DNA of 64,000 nucleotides from Trichuris trichiura (Eukaryota; Nematoda; Enoplea; Trichinellida; Trichuridae), in NCBI GenBank assembly GCA_037903355.1, contig JBAJFE010000022.1, positions 1-64,000 of the forward strand, given 5' to 3'. Of this stretch, positions 25,431 through 37,500 are shown one piece after another. Every line of letters starts with the position of its first letter. Positions within the stretch are counted from its first letter, which is position 1. The position numbers and the translations under genes were made by a program. Under the pieces are notes generated by a model that was given only the letters and a program-made list of their open reading frames with translations, had not been told where the DNA came from and did no database searches.

Positions 25431-26722
25431 GGTCTTGTCGCATGCAACAAATGCTCTATCTGCTTCGCTTCTTCAGCTCGTTCGCTGTTCAAGCTGGCTT
25501 CCAATAACTTCTCTGAAGTATCACGGAAATTGATAAGATTCAGCTTTACTCAAAACGTGCTAATATTTGCACTGAGGAAATCGATGTTGCCTTGGTTTTT
25601 CACATGTTATGCTAATGTGCAGAGGAGAGAAGTTAAGGAGTCGTTTGCTTAAATTTTTGGGTAAAAAAAATTAGTAACACATCTAGGCAGCCGGTGATTA
25701 AATCACCGCGGTGGCGAAACTCTGACCGCACTAGTTTAACAGATAGTGAACTTCACTTCTCTTAATCCGTACGGTAGGCTCAAACGAGTTTCACCAATAA
25801 ATGAGACAGCAACAGCAGCACGATGATACAAAAGAAACTACTGAACGATTGTACAGTGAAAGTTTCTCCCCTGTTGACTCATTGTTTAAAGACATTACAT
25901 CGCATTTAACCGTTAAAGCTTTCCTTGTGTTATTTTGTTAGTTTTTTTCTCCGCAAAATAATCTACGTTAGATCTTGCACCCCAAAATACATGCTACGTT
26001 TTGCGTATGTGCGGAAGTGGTGCACCTGCCTTCTGAAACACATGTACTGTAAAAAAGTTAAATTCGAACTATCATGATTAGCAGGTTCAGTGTTAACTGA
26101 AGCTCTATCGTTTATGCCTTTTAACGGCAAAGAACCACACAATACTCGACGGGAGAAACAAAATTTCGTCAATGAATTCCAACTACTGTGTTGGAAACGA
26201 TGTCAAATGAGCATCTGACTCGGTGACCCAAAATTAATAACAAACTTTTGTGTAATGATAAAAATGCTAAACAATTTTCCAGATTTCAGGTAATTTTTTT
26301 GTGTCGTCGTGAGAAGGATAAACTACGACGGTTGTCTGTAAGTAGACCACGATCTAGACATTTTCACTACGAAAGTCAGTTTTCCCGACTGCAATTCATT
26401 TCTCATAAATAAATGTTCCAGACTTCTTGTTGCTGCCCACTCACTCACCAGCAGTCGTCATTGTTTAACCTGCCGACGATGGGATAATAAGTTTTAATGT
26501 TTTCAAAATTACTTAGTCACGATAGATCGTCGCATACTACCAATTGCGCTTCACAATAAATAAATTGAGAATAATCTATAAAAGCCAATCCAAATTATTA
26601 TTCTAATAATTTCATCATCGATCAGTCAAACTACCATTTACAGGCTTTAGTTTGAATGATCGAGTGCCTACACTGTGCGGCATGAAAAAAAATTCAAATG
26701 AAGAATTAAAGCATGGAATACC
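25431..26722. other. No supported gene
   Basis: A 63-codon minus-strand frame (25313-25504) overlaps the left edge and has one membrane-like segment; it could be a further transporter exon but carries no motif. A 69-codon minus frame at 25963-26172 is also unassigned. Confidence 0.35.
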
Positions 26723-26993
26723 TATTAGAGTGTCCATTCCCGCATCCGGAAGATTCAGCGTGTCTCTTACAGCCGGTTTACCGCAGCTATCTAATGGACT
26801 GATCACTTTTCGCATTTTTTATTTGCCTAAATATAACATTTAATTTGAGCAATGAAGAACGGTGGTGACAACAAACTTTTTTGGTCAGGATAATATCTTG
26901 AACACCTAATGCAAAGCCATGAAGTAGCAGGTGAGTAGTGAACAGGCGGGAAAAGCAAGAAAGAAATTGGCAAGCCACTTCTGGCCCAAAAAG
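26723..26993 (-). CDS. Fragment of RNA polymerase I largest subunit (RPA1)
   Basis: Two minus-strand exons. The first (26993 down to 26877, 39 codons, phase 0) encodes a segment with CFSRLFTTHLLLHGFALGVQ, matching the SRLFTAYLQ..RGFTLGVED region of Pol I largest subunits. It is preceded by a TTTTTCAG acceptor and followed by a GTTTGT donor. The second (about 26808 down to 26723) has CGKPAVRDTLNLPDAG, matching CGPQAVRAALNLPEA, which lies directly downstream in RPA1. It ends in TAATAG|GTATTC. The subunit is normally about 1700 residues, and I find neither the upstream exons nor the conserved downstream segment. The exon 1 donor and exon 2 do not join cleanly in frame. It is therefore probably a gene relic, though distant exons outside what I can recognise are possible. 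Confidence 0.6.
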
Positions 26994-27409
26994 CTGAAAA
27001 ATGAAAGTTGAATCCTCAGTTCAACCACTCGGCCGAATACAACTTCACAAACTGTTGTTCTAACCGCACGGAAGCAAAGAAAATGTAAAAACTCTTACTT
27101 CGCCTATGCGCACAGAACACTCGCTTGCACCAACTAAATTTGTAGCCAGAAACGTCGCAGCCAAAACGCATACTGGTTGATAAAGCAAAAGCAGCTCCTC
27201 GTCGAGCTTATCTCTTCTCATTTTCTCGCTGAAAGATAGGGGATACTGGTTTTTCTCTCGCGCGATAAGATATTATGAAGCGTACATTGGCGGAGGGTAC
27301 TTCCAGGGAGAGCGATTAGTTTGCCATAGGGGCATCCTCGAATAGGTTTTTGTCCAACAAGCTGCAAAGCAGTTGTCCTTGACACGCGACAACCAAACTT
27401 TCTTCCAAG
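26994..27409. other. No recognised coding sequence
   Basis: The region upstream of the RPA1 exons on the minus strand. I searched it for the expected preceding RPA1 motif and did not find it. A GTAAGA-like donor (minus) lies near 27096. Confidence 0.4.
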
Positions 27410-27787
27410 TCAAATCCAGGCGTCTTCTATCACGCCTTTAATCAATTCTAAAAGCGTGCCCATCATTAAATAGAAACTTAGCATAAATTTTGTTACCTTT
27501 AACAACGGAACACTTAGGGCTCCAAATGCTCCGAGGATTCGTAAGTACAAATAAGCGCAAACGGCCATCGAGAGGAGGGCTGTGAACATGGCAGGCAAAA
27601 CGCTACGCTCTCTGCGATGTAATGGAGACTGCGCACCGTTGCCAGCCGCTCGGTAAAGATTGCGGTTGTAAGCCAATGGAAATGCTGGAGACGTACCGCA
27701 CGGAAAGAAAGCCCTCAGGAAACGTTTCAGCTTGAGATACGACAAAACAAGCTGGAAAATTTCATGAGAGCTCGCCATGACAACCAA
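27410..27787 (-). CDS. Hypothetical protein, 125 codons, membrane-like
   Basis: A long minus-strand frame for this region, with ATG at 27787 or nine bases in at 27779. The product has a basic N-terminal half, then two hydrophobic stretches around residues 65-85 and 95-112. A possible 49-nt intron (GTAACA...TTTTAG) lies near the 3' end, and using it would end the protein shortly after LSVPLLK. No family is recognised. It lies between the RPA1 fragment and UTP6 and is transcribed away from UTP6. It could be a real gene, but the evidence is only its length and composition. Confidence 0.35.
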   Translation of the reverse strand: MVVMASSHEIFQLVLSYLKLKRFLRAFFPCGTSPAFPLAYNRNLYRAAGNGAQSPLHRRERSVLPAMFTALLSMAVCAYLYLRILGAFGALSVPLLKVTKFMLSFYLMMGTLLELIKGVIEDAWI

Positions 27788-27917
27788 AATTTCTCGAAAG
27801 GAAACCTAAGAAATGAAAAATAATGCTGGTTGCCCTGAATCACCGAGAATTTGTCCACTAAAGGCTGTCATAATTGAGACGGAGATTTGATTAGTACGAA
27901 TTGTGCGCGTCGAAACG

Positions 27918-28333
27918 TTACACTGCGCCTGTTTATTTGCGCATAAAAAAGCTGTTTCTGCGCTGTACGCAACCGCGCAGCTGTTTTCATTTTTCGTTGT
28001 CTTTAAGATAGAATAATATCCGTTGAGAATTGTCATTCTGCCGCCCACAAGGTAAAACAACGAGTCTGAACTGTACATCAGGGCATAGTGGAAATCGAAT
28101 ATCGAACTATCTAATTGTTACGTTGAACGGGCTATTATGCGCTACGTGTGTCGGCGTGAGCATAAGATGCGCATCGTTCGAGTGTGCCCGTCATTATTTG
28201 ACCTTCAAGTACTTTGCTTACTGTAGTTTTTCGCGAACATCCTTATTCAGATAAACTTTCCTGCATTTAGCCTTCGCAATGAGCGAGCTCGTTGAAACAC
28301 ATCTGGAGTGTTTGTTGCCCATTTTTGAAAGTC
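27918..28333. repeat. Duplicated UTP6 5' flank and exon 1 start, copy 1
   Basis: These 416 bp match 34148-34563 at the same length, with about 5% differences. The block covers the upstream region and the first 18 codons of UTP6, so it probably includes the promoter. Confidence 0.9.
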
Positions 28334-30290
28334 TTGAGCGCCTTAAGCTGTTCACTCGCGAAGAATTCAGGTAATTGCAAACATGTCTTCTCTGCGCGAT
28401 CATCCTCATCGCGTTTCGATTGCAGACTTACTGTTGCCAAACCGAACAGCCACAAACATAGAACTCAGCGCATTTGCAAACGAAAGGAAGATCTTCTTGC
28501 CTATATTCAGGTTGTCAGCTTATAACAAAGAATTGCGTTCTTACGCGCTGCTGCGTGAGTATTTGCTATGCTTTTCGAAACTTATAATCCTGCGGCGTCG
28601 GGCAACCGCTATTCATGCTTGCAAAGAAGAAATAAACAAGTCGTTGAACAGGAAAATCGAATATCTCTTTAGGGTTCGTACAATTAATTTGAGCCTGTTT
28701 TCCTCAACGGATAAGTGCCAGTAAAGTATCGCTTTTGTAGGTTGCATGTCATCGATATCCCAACGATGAATCCATATGGCTGTCCCGTATAGACTTCGCT
28801 AAGAAAAGAGTACGTTTTCAATTAGCACTTTTCTATTCCAACGTTTGCTTTAAGGGTTTGACTATTTTGGTCGGCGATCAGTACAAGCAAATGCTGAAAT
28901 TGCATGCAAAGAAACCGCGTACTTTTCAATTCCCATTACGCATGTTCGTCCACTTCGGTTGCTAATTTTATGATCTTTGGACAGCCGCCGCAAAATGGCG
29001 AATGGAAGCGAATATGAGCACACAATGTGCTGGAACCCTATCGCATAGTGCCGTCCGCTTCAGGAAGAATTGTGCAAAACTTTGGACTCAGGTAATGGCT
29101 CAGTTAAAATGTAACCCGTTTCGAACGTTTTAGTAATTCCGCTCTCTTTCTTTTATCATGCTTTTCTTGGATGCAACGATTTTCCCTTTTTCTCTTTTAG
29201 TTGTTGAAATTCGAATTGCTCAACGTCGAAAAGGTAGCGCGTTTGAATTCCAGCCGCCTTTGAATCCACGTTTCGTTTATTACAAAGTGCTGAACCGGAG
29301 AAACGTCTTTGTAAGGCGTCGAAGAGGGAGAAAAAACTTCGCGATGTATGCAAAATAAGTTCATAAGTCGTATACTGTTGCGGCTAAGCATAGCCTTGCA
29401 TAAAGAAAATGGCCGGTATTTTCTGGTCTTTGAAGTTTCAAATAACTAGGCCCAGCTTAAGCTCCTATATAATTTCTTTTGTAAACCATTTGTTTGCTTT
29501 CATATTTCGGGTGTTCACCAGAAAGGATTCGCTTAGAACCCGCGGATGCCGAAATTAAAATGGCCACTTTAAAGTTTAAAAATTATAAGCGTAAAGTTGC
29601 CGCTTTAAAAATCCAATTTCTTAGCCTGAAGTAGTGCATTTCAAGCCTGCTTAAAATATCAAATCCTTTAACTTGCAAGTAAATAACGTAGACAAGTTGC
29701 GTGGGTGAATACTACGGTTAATGGAAGTAAATGGTCGCTGTTTAGAAAGATGTAAAATCTGCCGATTTGAAATTGCCGGCCATTGTTTTTTGTCACGCCG
29801 TTAAAGCGATCGAAGGTACTGATAGCGATTCAACTAATTCGGTCAACGTTCAAGCCATATCGATGGCCTTTATACAGACGATCGTTCCTTTTGCTGTTGC
29901 TTATTGGAAGTGGTTCGTCCGTTTCCTTTTGCTAATCAGTTCGCCGATCATGTGGAACAATAGTAAGGTTGCCCTTTACCGTTTGTAAGATATTGTTCGT
30001 AATATTTCGCGATCGCACTATAAATTACCTTTTTGCCAACGACGAAAAGGAAATCGAGCACATAATTCGAAGCGACAGTTGCTTTTTCAAAAGGTTTAGT
30101 TTGCAAGTATTCGACGAAGGAATGATGGACGAATCATTATGGGTGGAACGTTTTCGCGCCTCCTGCCGAAAGTGCATGAGTGCTATTGAAAATTCTCCTA
30201 GCTGTGGGCTTGAAGGCAAGCTGCCTGATAATACATTTTTTAAATTCGCTCCGTTTCAGATAAAACGCGTCTTTTGTACATAATCTTTTG
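28279..30290 (+). CDS. UTP6: UTP6-like U3 snoRNP protein, multi-exon, 3'-truncated
   Basis: UTP6 is a HAT-repeat component of the small-subunit processome in the nucleolus. Exons that align in order with animal UTP6 are 28279-28370 (start; FESLERLKLFTREEF), 28426-28510 (CKRKEDLLAYIQ), 28560-28673 and 28741-28809 (DESIWLSRIDFAKKR). They continue with 28855-28918, 28975-29091 (LWTAAAKWRME), 29201-29233 (LLKFELLNVEK) and about 29301-29350. Later segments lie near 29758-29890 and 29969-30283 (VFDEGMMDESLWVERF). Introns are about 45-110 nt, most of them phase 0. Before LWTAAAKW no AG acceptor exists where the alignment needs one; the nearest AG would remove LW. The C-terminal part (roughly the last 40%) is missing, and satellite DNA begins at about 30435. 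It is therefore probably a truncated or dying gene. The family call is firm; completeness is not. Confidence 0.72.
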
Positions 30291-30434
30291 TCATGACGTT
30301 TCTCGACTGCCATCAAGCAGTTCACGTTTACGAGAACAGGTCAGCATTAAGAAAATCCTCTAATGTATTGTTTGCTTTACCACATGTCTCCTTTTTAAAG
30401 TCTTACCTTCGTGTATTCTTCGGCTATGCGCTTT

Positions 30435-33400
30435 AAACTCGGAAGCCTGAAGTTTAAATCGATGAGTTTAAAGTGAAAATCTGATGCTCAGGATCTTACG
30501 GTTTAAAGTGAACGCTGTAGACTGCGGAGTTTAAAGTTTAAAGCGAAGAGGTTAAAGTGAAAAAGTGATGCTCAGGTTCTTATAGTTTAAAGTCAGTACT
30601 TTAGACTTAGGAAAGTTGAAAGCTAAGAGTTTAAAGTGAACAAGTGATGCTCAGGTTCTTGTAGTTTAAAGTGAGCGCTTTAAACTACGGGGTATAAAGT
30701 TTAAAGCGATGAGGTGAAAGTGAAAAAGTGATGGTAAGTTTCTAATAGTTTAAGGGGCGCACCTTAAACTCGGGAGTTTAAAGCGAAAATTTTAAAGTGA
30801 GAATTCGATGCTCACTTTAAAATTTTCGCTGAGCAGTTTAACCTAGATAGCATAAAGCTTAAAGCAGTTTAACCTAGATAGCATAAAGCTTAAAGAGAAG
30901 AGTTTAATGTGAGATGCTCACCTTCTAATAGTTTAAAGTGAGCACTTTAAACTACGCAGTTTAAAGTTTAAAGCGATGACTTTAAAGTGAGAATTTGATG
31001 CTCGGATACTTATAGCTTAAGCGGGCACTTTAGGCTCGGGAGTTTAAGGTTTAAAGGGATGAGTATAAAGTGAAAAAGTGATGCTCAGGTTCTAATAGTT
31101 AAAAGGGAGCGCTTTAAACTCGGGAGTTTAAAGTTTAAAGCGAAATGTTTGATGTGTAAGAGTGATGCTGAGGCTCTTATACTTTGAAGTGAGCACTTTA
31201 AACTCCGGAGTTGAAAGCTTGAAGCGATGAGTTTAAAGTGAAAAAGTGATGCTCAGGTTATAATAGCTTACAGGGAGCATTTTAAACTCGGGAGAATAAA
31301 GTTTAAAGCGAAAAGCTAGAAGTGAGAATTTGATGGTCATGTTCTTCTAGTTAAAGTGAACACTTTAAGCTAGGGAGTTTAAAGTTTAAAGCGAAGAGTT
31401 TAAAGTGAGAATTTGATGCTATGCTCCCAACAATTTTAAGTCAGCACTTTAAACTGCGTAGTTTAAACTTTAAAGCGATGAGTTTACAGTGAGAAGAAAG
31501 TTTACCGCGAAAAGTTTAAAGTCAGAACTTGATGCTTAGGTTCTTATTGTTCAAAGTGCGCACCTTAAACTGCGGAGTACAAAGTTTAAAGCGAGGAGCT
31601 GAAACAGAGAATCTGATGGGAAGCTTCTAATACTCTAATCTGAGCACTTTAAACTGCGCAGCTTAAAGTTTAAAGGGAACAGTCTAAAGTGAGAATTGGA
31701 TGCTCAGGTTCTAATACTTTTAGGTGAGCACTTTAAGCTCGCGAGCTTAAAGATTAAAGGGATGAATTTAAATTGAGAATTTGATGCTCAGATTCTAATA
31801 GTTTAAAGCGAGCGCTATAAAGTCGGGAGTTTAAAGTTTAAAGGGATGAGTTTAAATTGAGAATTCGGTGGTCAGGCTTTTATAGTTCAAGGTGAGCACT
31901 TTAAGATCGGGAGCTTAGATTTTAAACTGAAGACTTTAAAGTGAGAATTTGATGCTCAGATTCTAACAGCTTAAAGTGGGCACTTTAAACTACGCAGTTT
32001 AAGGTTTAAGGCGATGAGTTTAAAGTGAGAATTTGATGCTCAGGCTCTTATAGTTTAAAGTGAGCACTTTAAACTCGGTAGTTTAAAGCTTAAAGCTAAA
32101 AGTTTAAAGTGAGAATTCGATGCTCTGGTTTTTATAGTTTAAAGTGAGGAGTTCAAAGTCGGGAGTTTAAAGTTTAGAGGGATGAGCTTAATGTGAAAAA
32201 TTGACGCTCTGGTTCTAGTAATTTAAAGTGAGCACTTTAAAGTGTGTAGCTTAATGTTTAAGCGATGAGTTTGAAGCGAAAAAGTGATGCTCAGGTTGTA
32301 ATAGTTTAAAGGGAGCACTTTAAACTCGGGCTTTTGAAGTAGGCAGCGCAAAGCTTAAAGTGAGAATTTGATGCTCACGTTGTAATAGTTTAAAGTCAGG
32401 AAATTAAACTAGGGAATTTAGAGTTTAAAGCGAAGAGTTTAACGTCAGAATTTGATGCCTTGGTTCTTATTGTTCAAGGTGCGCACCTTACACTGCGGAG
32501 TACAAAGTTTAAAGCGAGGAGCTGAAACTGAGAATCTGATGCTAAGCTTCTAATATTCTAATCTGAGCACTTTAAACTGCGCAGCTTAAAGTTTAAAGGG
32601 AACAGTCTAAAGTGAGAATTGGATGCTCAGGTTCTAATGCTTTTAGGTGAGCACTTTAAGCTCGCGAGCTTAAAGATTAAAGGGATGAATTTAAATTGAG
32701 AATTTGATGCTCGGATTCTAATAGCTTAAAGTGAGCGCTATAGAGTCGGGAGTTTAAAGTTTAAAGGGATGAGTTTAAATTGAGGATTCGGTGGTCAGGT
32801 TCTTATAGTTCAAGGTGAGCACTTTAAGATCGGGAGCTTAGATTTTAAACTGAAGAATTTAAAGTGAGAATTTGATGCTCAGATTCTAACAGCTTAAAGT
32901 GGGCACTTTAAACTACGCAGTTTTAGGTTTAAGGCGATGAGTTTAAAGTGAGAATTTGATGCACAGGCTCTTATAGTTTAAAGTGAGCACTTTAAACTCG
33001 GTTGTTTAGAGCTTAAAGCTAAAAGTGTAAAGTGAGAATTCGATGCTCTGGTTTTTATAGTTTAAAGTGAGGAGTTGAAAGTCGGGAGTTTAAAGTTTAG
33101 AGGGATGAGTTTAATGTGAAAAATTGACGCTCAGGTTCTAGTAATTTGAAGTGAGCACTTTAAAGTCTGTAGCTTAATGGTTAAGCGATGAGTTTGAAGC
33201 GAGAAAGTGATGCTCAGGTCGTAATAGTTTAAAAGGAGCGCTTTAAACTCGGGGCTTTGAAGTATGGAGCGCAAAGTTTAAAGTGAGAATTTGAAGCTCA
33301 CGTTGTAACAGTTTAAAGTCAGGAAATTAAACTAGGGAATTTAGAGTTTAAAGCGAAGAGTTTGAAGTCAGAATTTGACGCTCAGGTTCTTGAAGTTTAA

Positions 33401-34147
33401 GGTGAGGTCTTTGAGCTCGGGAGTTTAAAGTTTAAAGCGAAGAGGTTAAAGTGAGAATTTGACCCTGCGATTCTTATTGTTTAAATTGAGCACTTTAAAC
33501 TCGGGAGTTTAATGTTTAAAGGGATGAGCTTAAAGGGAAAAATTGATGCTCAGGTTCTTATAGGTTAAAGTGAGCAGTGTAAACTCCGGAGTTTAAAGTT
33601 TAACACGAAAAGTTTAAAGTGAGAATTTGACGCTCGTGTTTTTATGGTTTAAAGACAGCACTTTAGACTAGGGAGTTTAAAGTCTAATGCGAGGAGCTTC
33701 AACTGAGCATTTGATGCTCAGGGTCTTATAGTTTAATGTGAGCACATTAAATTGGGGAGCTTAATACGTTTGGAATAAACGTTTTTAACGAACGGGAAGC
33801 AAAAAGGCGTAAAAAAAATTTTTATTTTGAATAACGCACCCGTTAAAAGGAGAGAAGAAAAGAAAAAAGAAGAATCAACTTTGGGGAGCTTAAAGTATAA
33901 AGCTAAGAGTTTAAAGTGAGAATTTGATGCTCGGTTTCTTATGGTTTAAAAGCAGCACTTTAGACTAGGGAGCTTAAAGCTTTAATGGAACAGTTTAAAG
34001 TGAGAATATGATGCTCAGGTTCTTATTGCTTAATTCGAGCACTTTAAACTACGCAGTTTGAAGTTTAAAGCTATGAGCTTAAAGTGAAAAAGTGAAGCTA
34101 AGGTTCTAATAGTTCAAATTGAGCACTTTATAGTCGGGAGTTTAAAG
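30435..34147. repeat. AT-rich satellite of about 84 bp with 923-bp higher-order repeat
   Basis: About 44 units of the type AGTTTAAAGTTTAAAGCGATG, GAATTTGATGCTCAGGTTCT, TATAGTTTAAAGTGAGCACT, TTAAACTCGGG. Each contains the near-palindrome AGTTTAAAGTTTAAAG. Units diverge by 10-25%, but 31541-32463 and 32464-33386 are far more alike, forming a direct duplication of 11 units (923 bp). No open frame is kept. One 116-bp insertion interrupts it (33765-33880). Confidence 0.92.
33765..33880 (+). mobile_element. Short retroposon-like insertion in satellite
   Basis: 116 bp foreign to the satellite, flanked by a 13-bp direct repeat TTGGGGAGCTTAA (33752-33764 and 33881-33893). It ends in an A-rich tail (AAAGGAGAGAAGAAAAGAAA). 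Its reverse complement matches the segment near 42755-42860 and 57740-57845 (ACGGGTGCGYTATTCARAATAAAA and CCAAACG). The long target duplication and A-rich end suit target-primed retroposition, although the family is not identified. Confidence 0.6.
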
Positions 34148-34563
34148 TTACACTGCCCCTGTTTATTCGCGCATAAAAGAGGTGTTTCTGCGCTGTACGC
34201 AAGCGCGCAACCGTTTTCATTTTTCGTTGTCTTTAAGATAGAATAATATCCGTTGGGAATTGTCATTCTGCCGCCCACAAGGCAAAACAAAGACTATGAA
34301 CTGTACATCAGCTCATAGTGGAAATCCAATATCGAACTCTCTAGTTGTTACGTTCGAAGGGCTATTATGCGCTACTTGAGTCGGCGTGAGCATAAGATGC
34401 GCATCGCTCGAGTGTGCCCGTCATTATTTGACCTTCAAGTACTTTGCTTACTGTGGTTTTTCGCGAACATGCTTATTCAGATAAACTTTCCAGCATTTAG
34501 CCTTCCCAATGAGCGAGCTCGTTGAAAGACATCTGGAGTGTTTGTTGCCCATTTTGGAAAGTC
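34148..34563 (+). pseudogene. UTP6: Second copy of UTP6 5' flank and exon 1 start, cut off
   Basis: 416 bp duplicated from 27918-28333. The start codon at 34509 is preserved and 18 codons follow (beginning MSELVERHLECLLP). The sequence then switches abruptly to the GC-rich satellite exactly after GAAAGTC. Two codons differ from the original. With the AT-rich satellite on its left, this looks like what remains of a tandem duplication of UTP6 plus satellite (offset 6230 bp), interrupted by the GC-rich array. Confidence 0.85.
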
Positions 34564-37500
34564 GCGCACCGCTCGACCGACGCCGGCGGCAACGCTGCTT
34601 ACACACCGCCACCGTTCAGGCGAGCTGCCGGTAGCGGCGTCTTTGCCGTTCGCCAACAACCGGTTTGCCGCGGGGCTCCTCCTGTACGTCTACACGCTGT
34701 AGCCTCACGAACCAGTATCCGTGAGCGAGCTTGACCCCGCAGCTATCTTGCCAGCGAGCCGAGATGGCAACAGGTAGCCGGAGCAGGGGAGAGCGGCCAG
34801 TTGACCGTAGCGTCATGTCTACCCGACTTGGCTACTGGCTGCGCGGTCGGCGTACAGCTGCTGAGCAGGGTGCGGTTACCGCACGCGCACGAGGCAGCAA
34901 ATGTTGGTCGTCGCTGCACGGGAGCACCAGCACCAGCAGTCGACGACGACGACGACGGAGATTCCGTTCGCGTTGGTGCGGCGGCGGGCACCGCTCGACC
35001 GACTGCGGCTGCTAACGTTGCTGACACACCGCTACCTGTTAGGCGAGCTGCCGGAAGCCGCGTCTTTGCCGTTCGCCAACTACCGGTTCGCCGCCCGGCT
35101 CCACCCGTACGCGTACACGCTGTTGACGTATGAACCAGCATCCGTGAGCGAGCGAGACCCCGCAGCTTCCTTGCCAGCGAGCCGCGATGGCAGCTGCTGG
35201 CCGGAGCAGCGGAGAGCTGCCAGGTCACAGCAGCGCGATGGCTATCTGACTTGGATACCTTCCGCGCCGTCGCCGTACAGCAGTTGAGCAGGGAGCGGTG
35301 ACCGCACGCGTTCGTAGCAGCAAGTTTTCGTCGTCGTTGCACAGCAGTAGCAGGAGCAGCAGTCTACAACGACCACGACGATACCGTTCGCCTTGCTGCG
35401 GCAGCAGGCACTGCTCGACTGACGCCTGCGGCAATCGTTGCTTACACACGTCTACCGGTCAGGCGAGCTGCTGGTAGCGGCGTCTTTGCCGTTCGTCAAC
35501 TACCTGTTCGCCGCGCAGCTCCACTCGTTCGTCTACACCCTGCTGACCTACGAACCAGCATCCGTGAGCGACTGTAACCACGCAGCTACCCTTTCCACCG
35601 AGCCGCGATGGCAACTGGTAGACGCAGCAGCGGGGAGCTGCCAGGTCATCGTAGCGGGATGACTACACGACTTGGCTACCGGCCGCGCCGTCGGCGTACA
35701 GCAGTTGAGCAGGGAGGGGTGACCGCACGAGCACGTAGCAGCAAGTGTTCGTCCTCGTTGCACGGCAGCAGCAGCAGCAGCAGCAGTCGACGACGACCAC
35801 GACCATACCGTTCGCCCTGCTGCGGCGGCGTGCACTGCTCGACTGACGCTGGCGGCAAACGTTGCTGACACACCGCTACCTGTAAGGCGAGCTGCCGGTA
35901 GCGGCGTCTTTGCCCTTCGCCAACTACCGGTTCGGCTCGCGCCTACACCCGTACGTCTACACGCTGCTGACCTACGAACCAGCATCCGTGAGCGAGAGTG
36001 ACCCCGTAGCTATCTTGCCAGGCAGCCGCGATGGCAACTGGTAGCCGGAGCAGCAGACAGGGGACAGGTCAGCGTAGCGCGATGACTACCCGACTTTGCT
36101 ACCGGCCGCGCAGTCGGCGTACAGCAGTTGAGCAGGGGGCGGTGACCGCACGCGCACGTAGCAGGAAGTGTTCGTCCCGGTTGCACGGCAGCAGCTGGAG
36201 CAGCAGTCGGCGACGACGACGACGAGGATACCGTTCGCGTTCGTACGCCGGCGGCAAACGTTGCTGACACACCGCTAAGGGTAAGGCGAGCCGCCGGTAG
36301 CGGCGTCTTCGCCGTTCTCCAACTACCGGTTCGCTTACCGGCTCCACCCGTACGTCTACACGCTGCTGACCTACGAATCAGCATCCGTGTGCTAGCGCGA
36401 CCGTGTAGCTGTCTTGCGAGGGAGCCGCGATGGCAACTGGTAGCCGGAGCAGCGGAGAGGGGACAGGTCACCGTAGCGCGATGACTACCCGACTTGGCTA
36501 CCAGCGGCGCCGTCGGCGTACAGCACGGGAGCAAAGGGGCGGTGACCGCACCCGCAAGTAGCAGCAAGTGTTCGTCCTCGTTGCACGGCAGCAGCAGCAG
36601 GAGCAGTCGATGACGGCGAGGAAGACGACGACCATACCGTTTGCCTCGCAGCGGCGGCTGCACTGCTCGACTGACGCCGGCGGCAAACGTTGCTGGCACA
36701 CCACTACCGGTCAGGCGAGCTGCCGGTAGCGGCGACCTTGCCGTTAGCCAAACAGCGTTTCGCTGCGCGGCTCCACCCGTACGTCTACACGCTGTTGTCC
36801 TACGAACAAGCATCCGTGGGCGAGCGTGATCCAGCAGCTCCCATGCCAGCTAGCGCGATGGCAACTGGTACCCGGGCAGCTGTGAGCGGCCAGGTCACCG
36901 TAGCGCTATGACTACGGGAAGGGCTACCGGCCGCGCCGACGGCGTACAGCGGTAGAGCAGGGAGCGGTGAACGCCCGCGTTCGTAGCAGCAGGTGTTCGT
37001 CGTTGCACGCCAGCAGCAGCCGACGGCGAGGACGATACCGTTCAGCTTGCTGAGTCGGCGGGCAATGCTCCACTGACGACGGCGGCAAACGTTGCTGACA
37101 CACCGCTTCCGGTCAGGCGAGCTGCTCGTAGCGGCGTCTTTGCCGTTCGCCAATTACCGGTTCGCCACGCGGATCCACCCGTACGTCTACACCCTGTTGA
37201 CCTACGAACCAGCAACCGTGAGCGAGCGCGACCCCGCAGCTCCCTTGCCACGGAGCCGCGATGGCAACTGATAGACGGAGCCTCGGAGAAGGGCCAGGTC
37301 ACCGTAGCGCGATGACTAACCGACTTGGCTACCGGCCCCATCGTCAGCGTACAGCTGTTGAGCACGGAGCGGTGAACGGCCGCGTTCGTAGCAGCAAGTG
37401 TTCGTCCACGCTGCACGGCCGCAGCTGCAGCAGCAGTCGACGACGACGACGACGACCATACCGTTCGCCTTGCTGCGGCGGCGGGCACTGCTCGACTGAC

